From contig CALGCW010000020.1 in the NCBI GenBank assembly GCA_937884385.1, forward strand, positions 1 through 22,618: a stretch of 22,618 nucleotides of DNA, given 5' to 3'. A program made the position numbers and the translations under genes. The DNA comes from an uncultured Clostridia bacterium (GTDB lineage: Bacteria; Bacillota; Clostridia; Oscillospirales; CAG-272). Of this stretch, positions 5,947 to 13,755 are shown in pieces. Numbering within the stretch: the stretch's first letter is position 1; the number at the start of each line of letters is the position of its first letter. The notes under the pieces are model-generated. The model did not search any database and was not told the origin of the DNA. It was given only the letters and a program-made list of their open reading frames with translations.

Positions 5947-6854
5947 TATTCAGTGAGCTTTACTCCGTTTACTATAACACGGTAGCAAAAATACTCTCCG
6001 CTATGGTCGAGGGCAACGTTGATAGCAAGACAGCGCAAAAAATCGTTGAGGAAAATGCCTTTGGCGACAGTGCCTTTACCATTATGAATGCCATAAAGAG
6101 CGAAAAATGGCAGGTAATGACCTCCGATTTTACTACCGCCATTGAGCATAAACCTACTATGCCTCTTACAACTCTACAAAAAAGATGGTTGAAGTCGATC
6201 TCGCTCGACCCTCGAATCAAGCTTTTCGGTGTTAAATTTGAGGGGCTTGACGACGTTGAACCCCTTTTCACACAAGAGGACTACTATGTTTTTGACCGAT
6301 ATAATGACGGTGATAACTATGAGGACAGAGCATACATAGGTAGATTTCGCTATCTGCTCAACGCGATAAGAAACAAAACTCCCGTTAAGATCAACATGAA
6401 AAACGTAAGAGGGCAAAATATCTATGCCAAGTGCCTTCCCGTAAGACTTGAATATTCCGAAAAGGATGATAAATTCCGTCTTATTACAAGCGGATGCAGA
6501 TTTTTGACAGTCATCAATTTGTCAAAGATCGTTTCGGTCGCGCGTTGCAACGGCGAGTTTACACCCAAAGAGCATAGGCATCAAGGCAGAATGGATACCG
6601 TTACTGTTAAAATAACGGACGATAGAAATGCACTTGAGAGAGTGATGCTGCACTTTGCCCATTTTGAAAAGCAGGCAGAAAAGCTTGACAGAAGGCATTA
6701 TATCGTTCATATCAAATACGATCACGCAGACGAGATGGAAATGGTGATAAGGATTCTTTCATTTGGACCTCTTGTTGAAGTTATCGAGCCCGAGCCGTTT
6801 GTTGAGCTTATGAAAAATAAGCTGCAGAAGCAATTTGATTGCAAAATTAAGTAA
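5943..6854 (+). CDS. Second WYL-domain protein, overlapping the first
   Basis: The 303-aa protein has a WYL-like core at about residues 167-200 (VRLEYSEKDDKFRLITSGCRFLTVINLSKIVSV). A C-terminal WYL extension follows (HYIVHIKYDHADEMEMVIRILSFGPLVEVIEPEPF), the part that often packs as a regulatory cap. There is no obvious helix-turn-helix at the N-terminus, unlike its neighbour, so it may act as a partner or sensor for the first protein. Translation is coupled through ATGA at 5943-5946. A clear terminator follows, so the two genes form a closed operon. Confidence 0.8.
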   Translation: MIFSELYSVYYNTVAKILSAMVEGNVDSKTAQKIVEENAFGDSAFTIMNAIKSEKWQVMTSDFTTAIEHKPTMPLTTLQKRWLKSISLDPRIKLFGVKFEGLDDVEPLFTQEDYYVFDRYNDGDNYEDRAYIGRFRYLLNAIRNKTPVKINMKNVRGQNIYAKCLPVRLEYSEKDDKFRLITSGCRFLTVINLSKIVSVARCNGEFTPKEHRHQGRMDTVTVKITDDRNALERVMLHFAHFEKQAEKLDRRHYIVHIKYDHADEMEMVIRILSFGPLVEVIEPEPFVELMKNKLQKQFDCKIK

Positions 6855-6871
6855 AAAACTCAAAAAATATC

Positions 6872-6910
6872 AAAAAAGCTGTGAAATTATGTGATTTCGC
6901 AGCTTTTTTT
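6872..6910 (+). terminator. Terminator of the WYL operon
   Basis: AAAAAAGCTG (6872-6881) pairs with CAGCTTTTTT, and GAAAT pairs with ATTTC inside; the T-run ends at 6910. It separates the WYL genes from the structured region that follows. Confidence 0.85.
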
Positions 6911-6930
6911 CCGTGAAAAAGCAATCCTTG

Positions 6931-7241
6931 GGTGGTAAAATATGCTTGCAAGGTTACTTCAAGCGAGTGCATGAAAAACCACCGCGATGCGCGAGGTGTA
7001 CCAAAGCGTATGTCAGAAGATCTCTTGCGATAGCACAACCTGTTAAGTTGTAGCGCTAAGGTGAAATGCGTCAAGATGTTTTGACTCACCCCTATTATCG
7101 TGGGTTCGAATCCCACCGAGCTGTGAAAATAGCTTGCCAGCGGTATGGTACTTGATGTTCAAGGTAGAACTACAAAAAAGCGCGAAAGCACTTTTAGAAT
7201 CCAGGCTGATGCCGTTCGGCAAAAGCAAGTATAATTTTTAC
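6931..7241 (+). ncRNA. Probable structured RNA with tRNA-like arms upstream of slipin-rtcB
   Basis: This gene-free stretch is dense in pairing. GGTGGT (6931-6936) pairs with ACCACC (6978-6983) around an inner CTTGC/GCGAG stem. ACAAC-CTGTTAA-GTTGT (7035-7051) is a 5-bp stem with a 7-nt loop that matches an anticodon arm with anticodon GTT. GGTGA/TCACC enclosing GTCAA/TTGAC (7060-7090) resembles a long variable arm. GTGGG-TTCGAAT-CCCAC (7100-7116) is a perfect T-arm. Further 3' are AAAAG..GCGAAAGC..CTTTT with a GAAA tetraloop, a TGCC/GGCA hairpin and CAAGTA/TACTTG. No matching acceptor stem, D-arm or CCA is found, so it is not an ordinary tRNA. Bacterial Y RNAs linked to RNA-repair operons mimic tRNAs in this way. 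Ends are approximate; 7242-7413 shows no further clear feature. Confidence 0.5.
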
Positions 7242-7413
7242 TTGTGAGTAGCAAATGCGATTATGACCTTTGCCCGCGGAAGGATACCGTGTATTTGAAA
7301 TAAGCGCCAAGCAAAATGCTCCGCGCTTTGCCTGATGCACTTAAATCCGTGGCCGTCATTTTCCCATGAACGGCATTTGGCACGATTACATTACTCTAAG
7401 GAGGAATACATAT

Positions 7414-8517
7414 ATGCAGAAAATCATTATCACAGAGAAGCAGAGAGGATTGCTTTTCAAAAACGGAAAATTTATTAAGATGCTTGAAGCAGGCAAGTAT
7501 TGGCTCATGGGCGGTAAGCTTGTTGATCTACTCGCTCTTGATCAGCAGATCACATCAAATCGTTGCACCCTTGAAACATTGCTTCAAAACAAGGAGCTTG
7601 CTACTCGCGTAGCAGTGTGTGAGGTGGGAGACACCGAGCTTGCTTTTCACTATGTTAACGGAAAGTTTGCAGGTGTACTTAAAACAGGTAAGTATGCATA
7701 CTGGAATGACGTTGATAAGCACGAATTCACAGTTGTTGATATTTCGATGCCCGAGGTAGATGCATCCATTCCCGAGCATTTGTTTTCAAAGATTCCTACA
7801 CTCTATTACATTAGAGTTGAGGTTGGTGAGTATGAAAAGGCATTGATTTATTTCAATCGCAAGCTTGTCAAGGTGCTTGAGGCAGGTGTTTACTACTTCT
7901 GGAGAACATCTGTCAAGGTTGACGTTGATATTGTTGATACACGTCTTACTCAGATGGATATCACAGGTCAAGAGATGCTTACTGCGGATAAGGTATCACT
8001 TCGTATCAATTTTGTGTGCAATTACCGAGTAACTGACTGTATCAAGGTTTTCACCGAGATCAATAATTACGAGGAGCAGTTGCACGTAGCTGCCCAACTC
8101 GCCCTTCGTGAGTACGTGGGTAAGTACAAATTTGATGAGATTCTTGAGAACAAGGACGATATGTCAAAATTCGTATTTGAGAAGCTTAAGGCAAAGGAGA
8201 AGGATCTCTATATCGAGATTACGGATGCAGCAGTTAAGGATATTATCCTTCCCGGTGAGATCCGCGATATTATGAATACCGTTCTCGTTGCCGAGAAGAG
8301 AGCTCAGGCAAATGTAATCACAAGACGTGAGGAGGTCGCATCGACCAGATCCTTGCTCAATACAGCTAAGCTTATGGACGAGAACAAAACCCTTTATAAG
8401 CTTAAGGAGCTTGAGTACGTTGAGCGCATTTGCGAGAGCGTGGGATGTATCAATCTCAACTCTGGCTCTGACGTCCTTACGCAGCTTACATCAATCCTTC
8501 ACGGCAATAATGCCTAA
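7414..8517 (+). CDS. Soluble slipin-family (SPFH/Band 7) protein
   Basis: The 367-aa protein belongs to the slipin/SPFH group, which forms oligomeric scaffolds. Three short related motifs lead it: KNGKFIKMLEAGKYW (about 16-30), VNGKFAGVLKTGKYAYW (81-97) and FNRKLVKVLEAGVYYFW (147-163). The SPFH core follows (about 170-290) with the DTR and ALREYVG segments, then the coiled AEKRAQANVITRREEVAST region. There is no N-terminal membrane hairpin, unlike classical stomatins. AAGGAGG (7399-7405) fixes ATG 7414. Slipins of this kind are known beside RtcB in bacterial RNA-repair operons, and rtcB starts 69 bp downstream. Its role in repair is not established. Confidence 0.82.
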   Translation: MQKIIITEKQRGLLFKNGKFIKMLEAGKYWLMGGKLVDLLALDQQITSNRCTLETLLQNKELATRVAVCEVGDTELAFHYVNGKFAGVLKTGKYAYWNDVDKHEFTVVDISMPEVDASIPEHLFSKIPTLYYIRVEVGEYEKALIYFNRKLVKVLEAGVYYFWRTSVKVDVDIVDTRLTQMDITGQEMLTADKVSLRINFVCNYRVTDCIKVFTEINNYEEQLHVAAQLALREYVGKYKFDEILENKDDMSKFVFEKLKAKEKDLYIEITDAAVKDIILPGEIRDIMNTVLVAEKRAQANVITRREEVASTRSLLNTAKLMDENKTLYKLKELEYVERICESVGCINLNSGSDVLTQLTSILHGNNA

Positions 8518-8526
8518 TTAAGATAT

Positions 8527-8573
8527 GGTCGGCGCATTGTTGTCATAAGATGATAATGCCCGACCGTATTTTT
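8527..8573 (+). terminator. Intergenic hairpin between slipin and rtcB (possible attenuator)
   Basis: GGTCG pairs with CGACC and GCATT pairs with AATGC inside (8527-8565), followed by GTATTTTTA. It resembles a terminator but lies inside the putative operon, 14 nt before rtcB, so partial read-through could set rtcB level below slipin. Confidence 0.55.
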
Positions 8574-8586
8574 ATAGGAGAAGATT

Positions 8587-9795
8587 ATGATAGAGATTAT
8601 AGGTAAATTCAACACCGCGAAATGCTTTGCGACAACTATTGAGGATGGTGCGCGTGAGCAGATACAGGCGGTATGCGATACCGAGGCATTTGCCTCATCC
8701 AAAATAAGAATAATGCCCGACGTTCATGCGGGCAAGGGCTGTACCATAGGTACAACTATGACAATTACCGATAAAATAGTGCCCGCTATGGTGGGCGTTG
8801 ACATCGGTTGCGGTATGTACACCGTTTACCTTGGAAAGATAGATATTGACTTTGAGAAGCTTGACGAGGCGGCTCACTATATCCCCTGTGGCAGAAACGT
8901 TTGGGAAGGAAGAAACGAGAGATTTGACCTTACACAGCTTCGTTGCTACAGAAATCTCAGGGATACCAAAAGACTTGAGAGATCGCTTGGTACACTCGGT
9001 GGCGGAAATCACTTTATAGAGGTGGACGTCGATGAGGATGGCGGTAAATATCTCGTTATTCATTCGGGTAGCCGTAATCTTGGCACTCAGGTGGCAGATT
9101 TTTATCAGCAACTTGCAGTTGACCTTAACATAGGTAAAGAGGAGTATTTTAAGCAACGTGAGGAGATCATACGTACATACAAGGAAGAGGGCAAAAGAGC
9201 TGAAATTCAAGCAGCATTAAAAATGCTTGATAAAGATTTTAAGACGAAAAATCCCACCTTGCCTCACGACCTTTGCTATCTCTATGGCTCCTTTATGGAT
9301 GACTACCTTCACGACGTGGATATCTGCCAGAAATTTGCCGAGAGAAACCGAGCAAAAATGGCGGAGATTATTCTTGATAGATGTGGTTGGACCGCTGTTG
9401 AGACTTTTCAGACCATTCATAACTACATTGACGTTGGTGAGATGATTCTCCGCAAGGGCTCTGTTTCCGCAAAGCTTGGCGAGAAGCTCCTCATTCCCAT
9501 CAATATGAGGGACGGATCTCTTATTTGCATTGGTAAGGGCAATGAGGACTGGAACTTTTCAGCACCTCACGGTGCGGGACGTCTTATGTCACGTACCGCC
9601 GCATTTGAGCGCCTTACTATGGAGGAGTACGAGAAGGAGATGGATGGCATTTACTCAACCTGTGTCCTTCCCGACACACTCGACGAGTCGCCAATGGCAT
9701 ATAAGAGCATGGATGAGATCATCGACAATATAGGCCCCACAGCCGATATTGTTCGCAGAATAAAACCTATATACAATTTTAAAGCGGCTGAATAA
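8587..9795 (+). CDS. rtcB: RNA-splicing ligase RtcB (3'-phosphate/5'-OH RNA ligase)
   Basis: The 402-aa enzyme joins RNA 2',3'-cyclic phosphate or 3'-phosphate ends to 5'-OH ends using GTP and Mn2+, repairing cleaved tRNAs and other RNAs. Family hallmarks are present: MPDVHAGKG (43-51), GVDIGCG (70-76, metal ligands D72 and C75), GGGNHF (138-143, H142), HSGSRNLG (159-166), H278 in TIHNY and SAPHGAGR (325-332). H328 there corresponds to the guanylated catalytic His. Length is typical of bacterial RtcB. The ribosome binding site is in ATAGGAGAAG. No archease or RtcA gene is nearby; instead there are a slipin, a tRNA-like RNA and WYL regulators. A terminator follows. Confidence 0.95.
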   Translation: MIEIIGKFNTAKCFATTIEDGAREQIQAVCDTEAFASSKIRIMPDVHAGKGCTIGTTMTITDKIVPAMVGVDIGCGMYTVYLGKIDIDFEKLDEAAHYIPCGRNVWEGRNERFDLTQLRCYRNLRDTKRLERSLGTLGGGNHFIEVDVDEDGGKYLVIHSGSRNLGTQVADFYQQLAVDLNIGKEEYFKQREEIIRTYKEEGKRAEIQAALKMLDKDFKTKNPTLPHDLCYLYGSFMDDYLHDVDICQKFAERNRAKMAEIILDRCGWTAVETFQTIHNYIDVGEMILRKGSVSAKLGEKLLIPINMRDGSLICIGKGNEDWNFSAPHGAGRLMSRTAAFERLTMEEYEKEMDGIYSTCVLPDTLDESPMAYKSMDEIIDNIGPTADIVRRIKPIYNFKAAE

Positions 9796-9807
9796 ATACA
9801 CAAACAT

Positions 9808-9852
9808 AAGCACCGTACGGGAACTAATCCTTGTTCGGTGCTTTCTTTTTTT
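9808..9852 (+). terminator. Terminator of rtcB
   Basis: AAGCACCG (9808-9815) pairs with CGGTGCTT (9836-9843), followed by CTTTTTTT. Confidence 0.85.
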
Positions 9853-9874
9853 GCAAAAATAGATTTTTTATTGT

Positions 9875-9909
9875 TTTTTTGAAGAATTTTGTCAAAAAAA
9901 CAGGTATTA
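9875..9909 (+). promoter_or_regulatory. Spo0A-box-like promoter block (copy 2)
   Basis: This 35-bp block repeats 1529-1563 with two mismatches, and its core TTTGTCAAA (9888-9896) fits the 0A consensus TTTGTCRAA. It lies 65-99 bp upstream of a separate TTGACA promoter. It may therefore serve as an extra promoter or a regulator site for the XRE-DUF3990 operon. The remaining 60 bp show nothing else. Confidence 0.5.
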
Positions 9910-9973
9910 TATATTGTAGGGGTTTATAAAATATTATTATTTCTGTCGAATAATGCGCAGTAGAATAAAAGTC

Positions 9974-10025
9974 TTGACAATTTACCTATCATAGTATATA
10001 ATGAGAGTGTACTACAAATGATAGG
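9974..10025 (+). promoter_or_regulatory. Consensus promoter enclosed in an inverted-repeat operator
   Basis: TTGACA (9974-9979) and TATAAT (9997-10002) are 17 bp apart, a perfect sigma-A promoter. CCTATCAT (9985-9992), in the spacer, is the inverse of ATGATAGG (10018-10025), which overlaps the ribosome binding site. TAGTA and TACTA form an inner inverted pair. The layout suggests repression by the XRE domain of the first encoded protein. Confidence 0.7.
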
Positions 10026-10033
10026 AGACTATT

Positions 10034-10897
10034 ATGAAAGATTTGATAAAAGCTATTCGCGCTGCCGCTAATATGAGTCAGGAGCAGTTTGCTGCCACTC
10101 TCGGCACCACTCCCCTTTCCATCAACCGTTGGGAGAACGGAAAAACGCTCCCCAACCGTATGGCGCAGACGCAGTTGTATAATTTTTGTCTTGAAAATAA
10201 GATCTCGGTTTATCAGTTGATTATCGATAAAATTAAGACCGAGACAGAAAAAATAGATATTGAAGAAGGAAGAGTTTTGCTCTACCACGGATCAAAGTCC
10301 GGCATTGTGGGTGATGTTGCTCCCAAGAGCCGCGAAATGTGCGACTTTGGCAAGGGTTTCTATATGGGAACCGAGCCTGCGCAGCCTCTGACCTTGATCT
10401 GCGACTTTGAAAAATCAAAATTTTATATTGTTTCCATCGATACGCGTAAGCTCAATTCCGTTGAAATTGAGGCGGATCTCGATTGGGCTATGCTCGTTGC
10501 CCTCCACCGCGGAAGAATGGACAAGATAAAGGGCACGGAGTTTTACGATAAGTACAGCCAAATTGACACAGGCAAAGACCTTGTGATCGGAAGTATTGCT
10601 AACGACAGAATGTTTTACGTGCTTGACAATTTCTTTATGGGCAACATCACCGATATGGCGCTTGTAAATAGCTTGTCCGCGCTCAAGCTTGGCAAACAGT
10701 ACGTCGCAACGACCGAGAGGGCGTGCGCAGCGGTTCGTATCGAAAAGGAAATTCCCCTTTCAATGCTCGAACGCCGATTTTTGCAGGACGAGAGTGCAGA
10801 AAACCGTCAAAAAGGTATCCATCTTGCCAACGATATTTGCAAGAACTACCGTCGCGAAGGCAAGTTCTTTGACGAGATACTTGACGAGGCGAAATAA
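10034..10897 (+). CDS. XRE-type HTH fused to a DUF3990 (ADP-ribosyltransferase-like) domain
   Basis: The 287-aa protein has an XRE/Cro helix-turn-helix at residues 3-60 (MSQEQFAATLGTTPLSINRWENGK) and a DUF3990 domain from about residue 80. Its diagnostic motifs are LLYHGSK (82-88) and DFGKGFYMGTE (104-114). DUF3990 belongs to the ADP-ribosyltransferase-like group and often acts as the toxin-like half of two-gene pairs; here it is fused to a DNA-binding domain that could repress its own promoter, which carries a matching inverted repeat. The next gene starts 12 bp downstream and is the likely partner. The call of toxin is inference; no target or activity is known. Confidence 0.82.
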   Translation: MKDLIKAIRAAANMSQEQFAATLGTTPLSINRWENGKTLPNRMAQTQLYNFCLENKISVYQLIIDKIKTETEKIDIEEGRVLLYHGSKSGIVGDVAPKSREMCDFGKGFYMGTEPAQPLTLICDFEKSKFYIVSIDTRKLNSVEIEADLDWAMLVALHRGRMDKIKGTEFYDKYSQIDTGKDLVIGSIANDRMFYVLDNFFMGNITDMALVNSLSALKLGKQYVATTERACAAVRIEKEIPLSMLERRFLQDESAENRQKGIHLANDICKNYRREGKFFDEILDEAK

Positions 10898-10908
10898 GGA
10901 GGGCAAAA

Positions 10909-11325
10909 ATGAACGAACTCCAGATAAAAATGTGTGATATACAAGGACGGCTCTTTGAACTGTCAGGCGCAAACGGTTACGATAGCACGAGCTTCATTAA
11001 GGCGTTTATGACGAGCGAAGTCGCAAAAGGACTTGATTCCAAGTTCAACCGTATGCAATGGGCGGGCGAGGAATATCTCCTCGCGGAGCTTGCTGACAAT
11101 GCCGAGCTTGCCAAGGGCGGCAACGTGTACGATAAAAACGTCCTTTATTGGACGGGCTACCTCTACCGCTTCTGGCACTTTGCTACGGGCGAGGAGAGCC
11201 GCGATATCTACCGCCAAGCCCCCGCCGAAACCATGAGCCGCAATTGGCTCATCTTCCACACTCTCGCCCCCGAAGTCGCAATCGAGGATCTCAAAGAGAT
11301 TTATAGGCAGAGGAATGAAGAATGA
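10909..11325 (+). CDS. Hypothetical protein, probable partner of the DUF3990 protein
   Basis: The 138-aa acidic protein is predicted mostly helical. Recognisable stretches are YWTGYLYRFWHFATGEESRDIY (about 85-106) and FHTLAPEVAIEDLKEIY near the C-terminus. I have seen this pattern in small clostridial proteins beside DUF3990-type genes, but I cannot name a domain. It has no signal peptide or membrane segment. AAGGAGG lies 5-12 nt before the ATG and the gap to the upstream gene is 12 bp, so the two are co-expressed. An antitoxin role is plausible from gene order only. The next operon starts 65 bp later. Confidence 0.7.
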   Translation: MNELQIKMCDIQGRLFELSGANGYDSTSFIKAFMTSEVAKGLDSKFNRMQWAGEEYLLAELADNAELAKGGNVYDKNVLYWTGYLYRFWHFATGEESRDIYRQAPAETMSRNWLIFHTLAPEVAIEDLKEIYRQRNEE

Positions 11326-11389
11326 TATTTGATTATATATACACAGTTATTGAATAAAAAGATACTGTAATTTTGAAAGGAATTTTCTT

Positions 11390-13744
11390 ATGGATAGAAT
11401 TAATAAAACAGAAACATTATATGAAATATTGAATAGCAAAACCTTCACGATTAATGTGTATCAGAGAGAATATCGTTGGGGCAGAAAGCAAATTGAGCAG
11501 CTTATTAATGATATAACCGATTGCTTTTTGATGTATTATGATAACAGTAAATTCAAACACGAAGACACGGACGAAGTTGCTCAATACGGATACTATTTTA
11601 TGGGGAGCATTATTCGTACCGGTGACGACTCTACAAAAGAAATTATTGACGGGCAACAACGCTTAACATCATTAACGCTGCTATTGATGTATATTAACAA
11701 ATTGCTTCATGACCAAGGAAATCACGAACTTGACAGTATGCTACCCAACATGATCCTCTCAAGCCCTTTTGGCGCCAAGAGAACATTTAACATCAATGTT
11801 CCCGAGCGCAAAACTTGTATGGATCACTTATACAAGGGCGAAACAAATTTCCAGCCTTCTGATGAAAGTTCTCAAACACTTCTTGATAGATATCTTGACA
11901 TTATTGATTTGTTTAGAGATGAGATTACACCCGAAGCTTTGCCTTATTTTGCTTGCTGGGTTATGCACAAAATCTTGTTGCTCGAAATTGTTACCCCTTC
12001 GGAGCAAGAAGCTCATACTATATTTATTACCATGAATGATCGAGGACTGAGCTTGAATAGCGCTGAAATGTTAAAAGCATTTGTTCTCAACGAAGTAAGC
12101 GAAAACGATAAACTTGAAGTAAATTCAAAGTGGCAGGAACTCGTCAGCAAAATCAAGGCGGCTTCCGAATCAGAGCAAAGCGGCGTTGTTAATACAGCCG
12201 ATGTCGAGTTTATTTCTCTTTGGCTTAGAGGAAACTATGCGACATCACTTCGTGATGGCAAAAAGGACGCAGAAGATAAAGACTACGAGCTTCTTGGCGA
12301 AAAATTCCACGAATGGGTACGCCAAAATGCTAAAAAACAGATGGGCTTAACCCAATCCAAGGACTATAAAGAGTTTGTACTCAAAGAAATGAACCAAATG
12401 GTGGAGCTTTATCTTAACATAAAGAAATATTCTAAAAACCTTACTGCTGGGTTTGAAAGTGTATTCTATAACGCAAACAGAGATTTGAACTATCAAACTT
12501 TACTTATGATCTCTGCTATTGACAAGGATGACACTCCCACGGTTGTTAATGAAAAAATAAAACTTGTCACAAAATTTGTCGACATCTTTGCATCTAATAG
12601 AATTCTCAACTTTAAGAAAGCAAACTTTAATACAAACAAGGTCTTCCTGTTTAAGGTTTTGGTTAATATTAGAAATAAGAGTGTCAAAGAAATTGCTATT
12701 GTTCTTACCAAGGCGTTAAAAGATGCACATGTTGGTTGGGACAAATTTGAAGAACTTAATTATGATAATCAGTTCTTCAAGAGATATACTCTACATTTTC
12801 TTGCTCGATTTGCATCTTATATCAATGTTCAAATGGGTAATCCTTCTGAATTTGATACATATGTTGACCGAAAAGCAAAAAACCCGTTTGATATTGAGCA
12901 CATCTTGCCGGATATGTATTCCGACTATGTCGATGGCTTTGCTGATGAACGCGACTTTAATACCACAAGACACAATATTGGAAACTTGCTGATTCTTACT
13001 AAAGATAAAAATAGGAGTTACCAAGAAATGAAGTTTGACTCGAAGGTTCAAAAATATCTTGGCGATAATGTGGTGTTGGCTAAGGCTATGAATAGTTTGT
13101 TCCATGAAAACAATCCTCTATTTATACCGTTAGCTCAAAAATATGGCATAAAGCCGTACGACAAAATGACTAAAGTATCTATTCAGGAACGTGCTGAGGC
13201 GTATTTGAATATTGCAAAAGACATTTGGAATATCGATCAAATCCAAGCCGAATTCGGTGGTTGGACCGACGAAGAGTATGATTCTGTTTCTTTTGAAACT
13301 GCTAAAAAGGTTTTTACTAACGATAATGGTGTTGAAGGAAATACGGTTTGGGTTATTGCAGGTAATACGGATTATTATGATGTAATTGGCGCATTTAACA
13401 ATATGACTCAAATAGAATGGGCGCAACACGCCAATTACGAAGTTGATGATATTGTGTATATTTACCTTACATTGCCTTACGCGGAGGTTTCTTATAAGTG
13501 CCGTGTAATTGCTGCAAATGTTGGTATTTCAGAACGGATTATTGACGATTCTGAGTATTACAAAGATAATTCCATTGCGCCAAGCAACAAATATATACGT
13601 TTAGAATTGTTAAAGTCGTATCCTCGTAATAGTCTGACTCTCAAAGAAATGAAAGATAAGGGTGTCGTGGCTACTTTTCAAGGTCCTACTAAAGCAAATG
13701 GTACATTAGCAACATTATTGAAAGAGCTTGATAAGAATTTTTAA
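11390..13744 (+). CDS. GmrSD-like DUF262-DUF1524 nuclease with C-terminal EVE/PUA-like domain
   Basis: The 784-aa protein starts with DUF262 (ParB/Srx-like): VYQREYRWGRKQIEQLINDI (23-42) and EIIDGQQRLTSLTLLL (84-99), the NTP-binding/NTPase signature. A helical middle leads to a DUF1524 HNH nuclease: FDIEHILP (about 500-507) and HNIGNLLILTKDKNRS (528-543). That is the layout of type IV, modification-dependent restriction enzymes of the GmrSD/BrxU kind. Residues about 650-780 then read WVIAGNTDYYDVIGAF, YEVDDIVYIYLTLPY and YKCRVIAANV, like EVE/PUA-superfamily modified-base readers. It is the first gene of the restriction operon, 11 bp before the methylase gene. Confidence 0.85.
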   Translation: MDRINKTETLYEILNSKTFTINVYQREYRWGRKQIEQLINDITDCFLMYYDNSKFKHEDTDEVAQYGYYFMGSIIRTGDDSTKEIIDGQQRLTSLTLLLMYINKLLHDQGNHELDSMLPNMILSSPFGAKRTFNINVPERKTCMDHLYKGETNFQPSDESSQTLLDRYLDIIDLFRDEITPEALPYFACWVMHKILLLEIVTPSEQEAHTIFITMNDRGLSLNSAEMLKAFVLNEVSENDKLEVNSKWQELVSKIKAASESEQSGVVNTADVEFISLWLRGNYATSLRDGKKDAEDKDYELLGEKFHEWVRQNAKKQMGLTQSKDYKEFVLKEMNQMVELYLNIKKYSKNLTAGFESVFYNANRDLNYQTLLMISAIDKDDTPTVVNEKIKLVTKFVDIFASNRILNFKKANFNTNKVFLFKVLVNIRNKSVKEIAIVLTKALKDAHVGWDKFEELNYDNQFFKRYTLHFLARFASYINVQMGNPSEFDTYVDRKAKNPFDIEHILPDMYSDYVDGFADERDFNTTRHNIGNLLILTKDKNRSYQEMKFDSKVQKYLGDNVVLAKAMNSLFHENNPLFIPLAQKYGIKPYDKMTKVSIQERAEAYLNIAKDIWNIDQIQAEFGGWTDEEYDSVSFETAKKVFTNDNGVEGNTVWVIAGNTDYYDVIGAFNNMTQIEWAQHANYEVDDIVYIYLTLPYAEVSYKCRVIAANVGISERIIDDSEYYKDNSIAPSNKYIRLELLKSYPRNSLTLKEMKDKGVVATFQGPTKANGTLATLLKELDKNF

Positions 13745-13755
13745 GGAGAAAAGAT

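Noticed and set aside
7035..7123. Intact tRNA-Asn(GTT)
   Set aside because: Anticodon-type arm and T-arm are convincing, but no acceptor 5' strand, D-arm or CCA can be found, and the variable region is about 48 nt.
7043..7228. Minus-strand ORFs reading GGIRTHDNRGESK and MGFEPTIIGVSQ
   Set aside because: These are antisense translations of a tRNA-like T-arm and its surroundings, a common false gene pattern; no ribosome binding site.
7207..7235. Promoter for slipin at TATAAT 7230-7235
   Set aside because: The -10 is perfect, but it lies inside a CAAGTA/TACTTG hairpin and the -35 match is poor; not listed as a feature.
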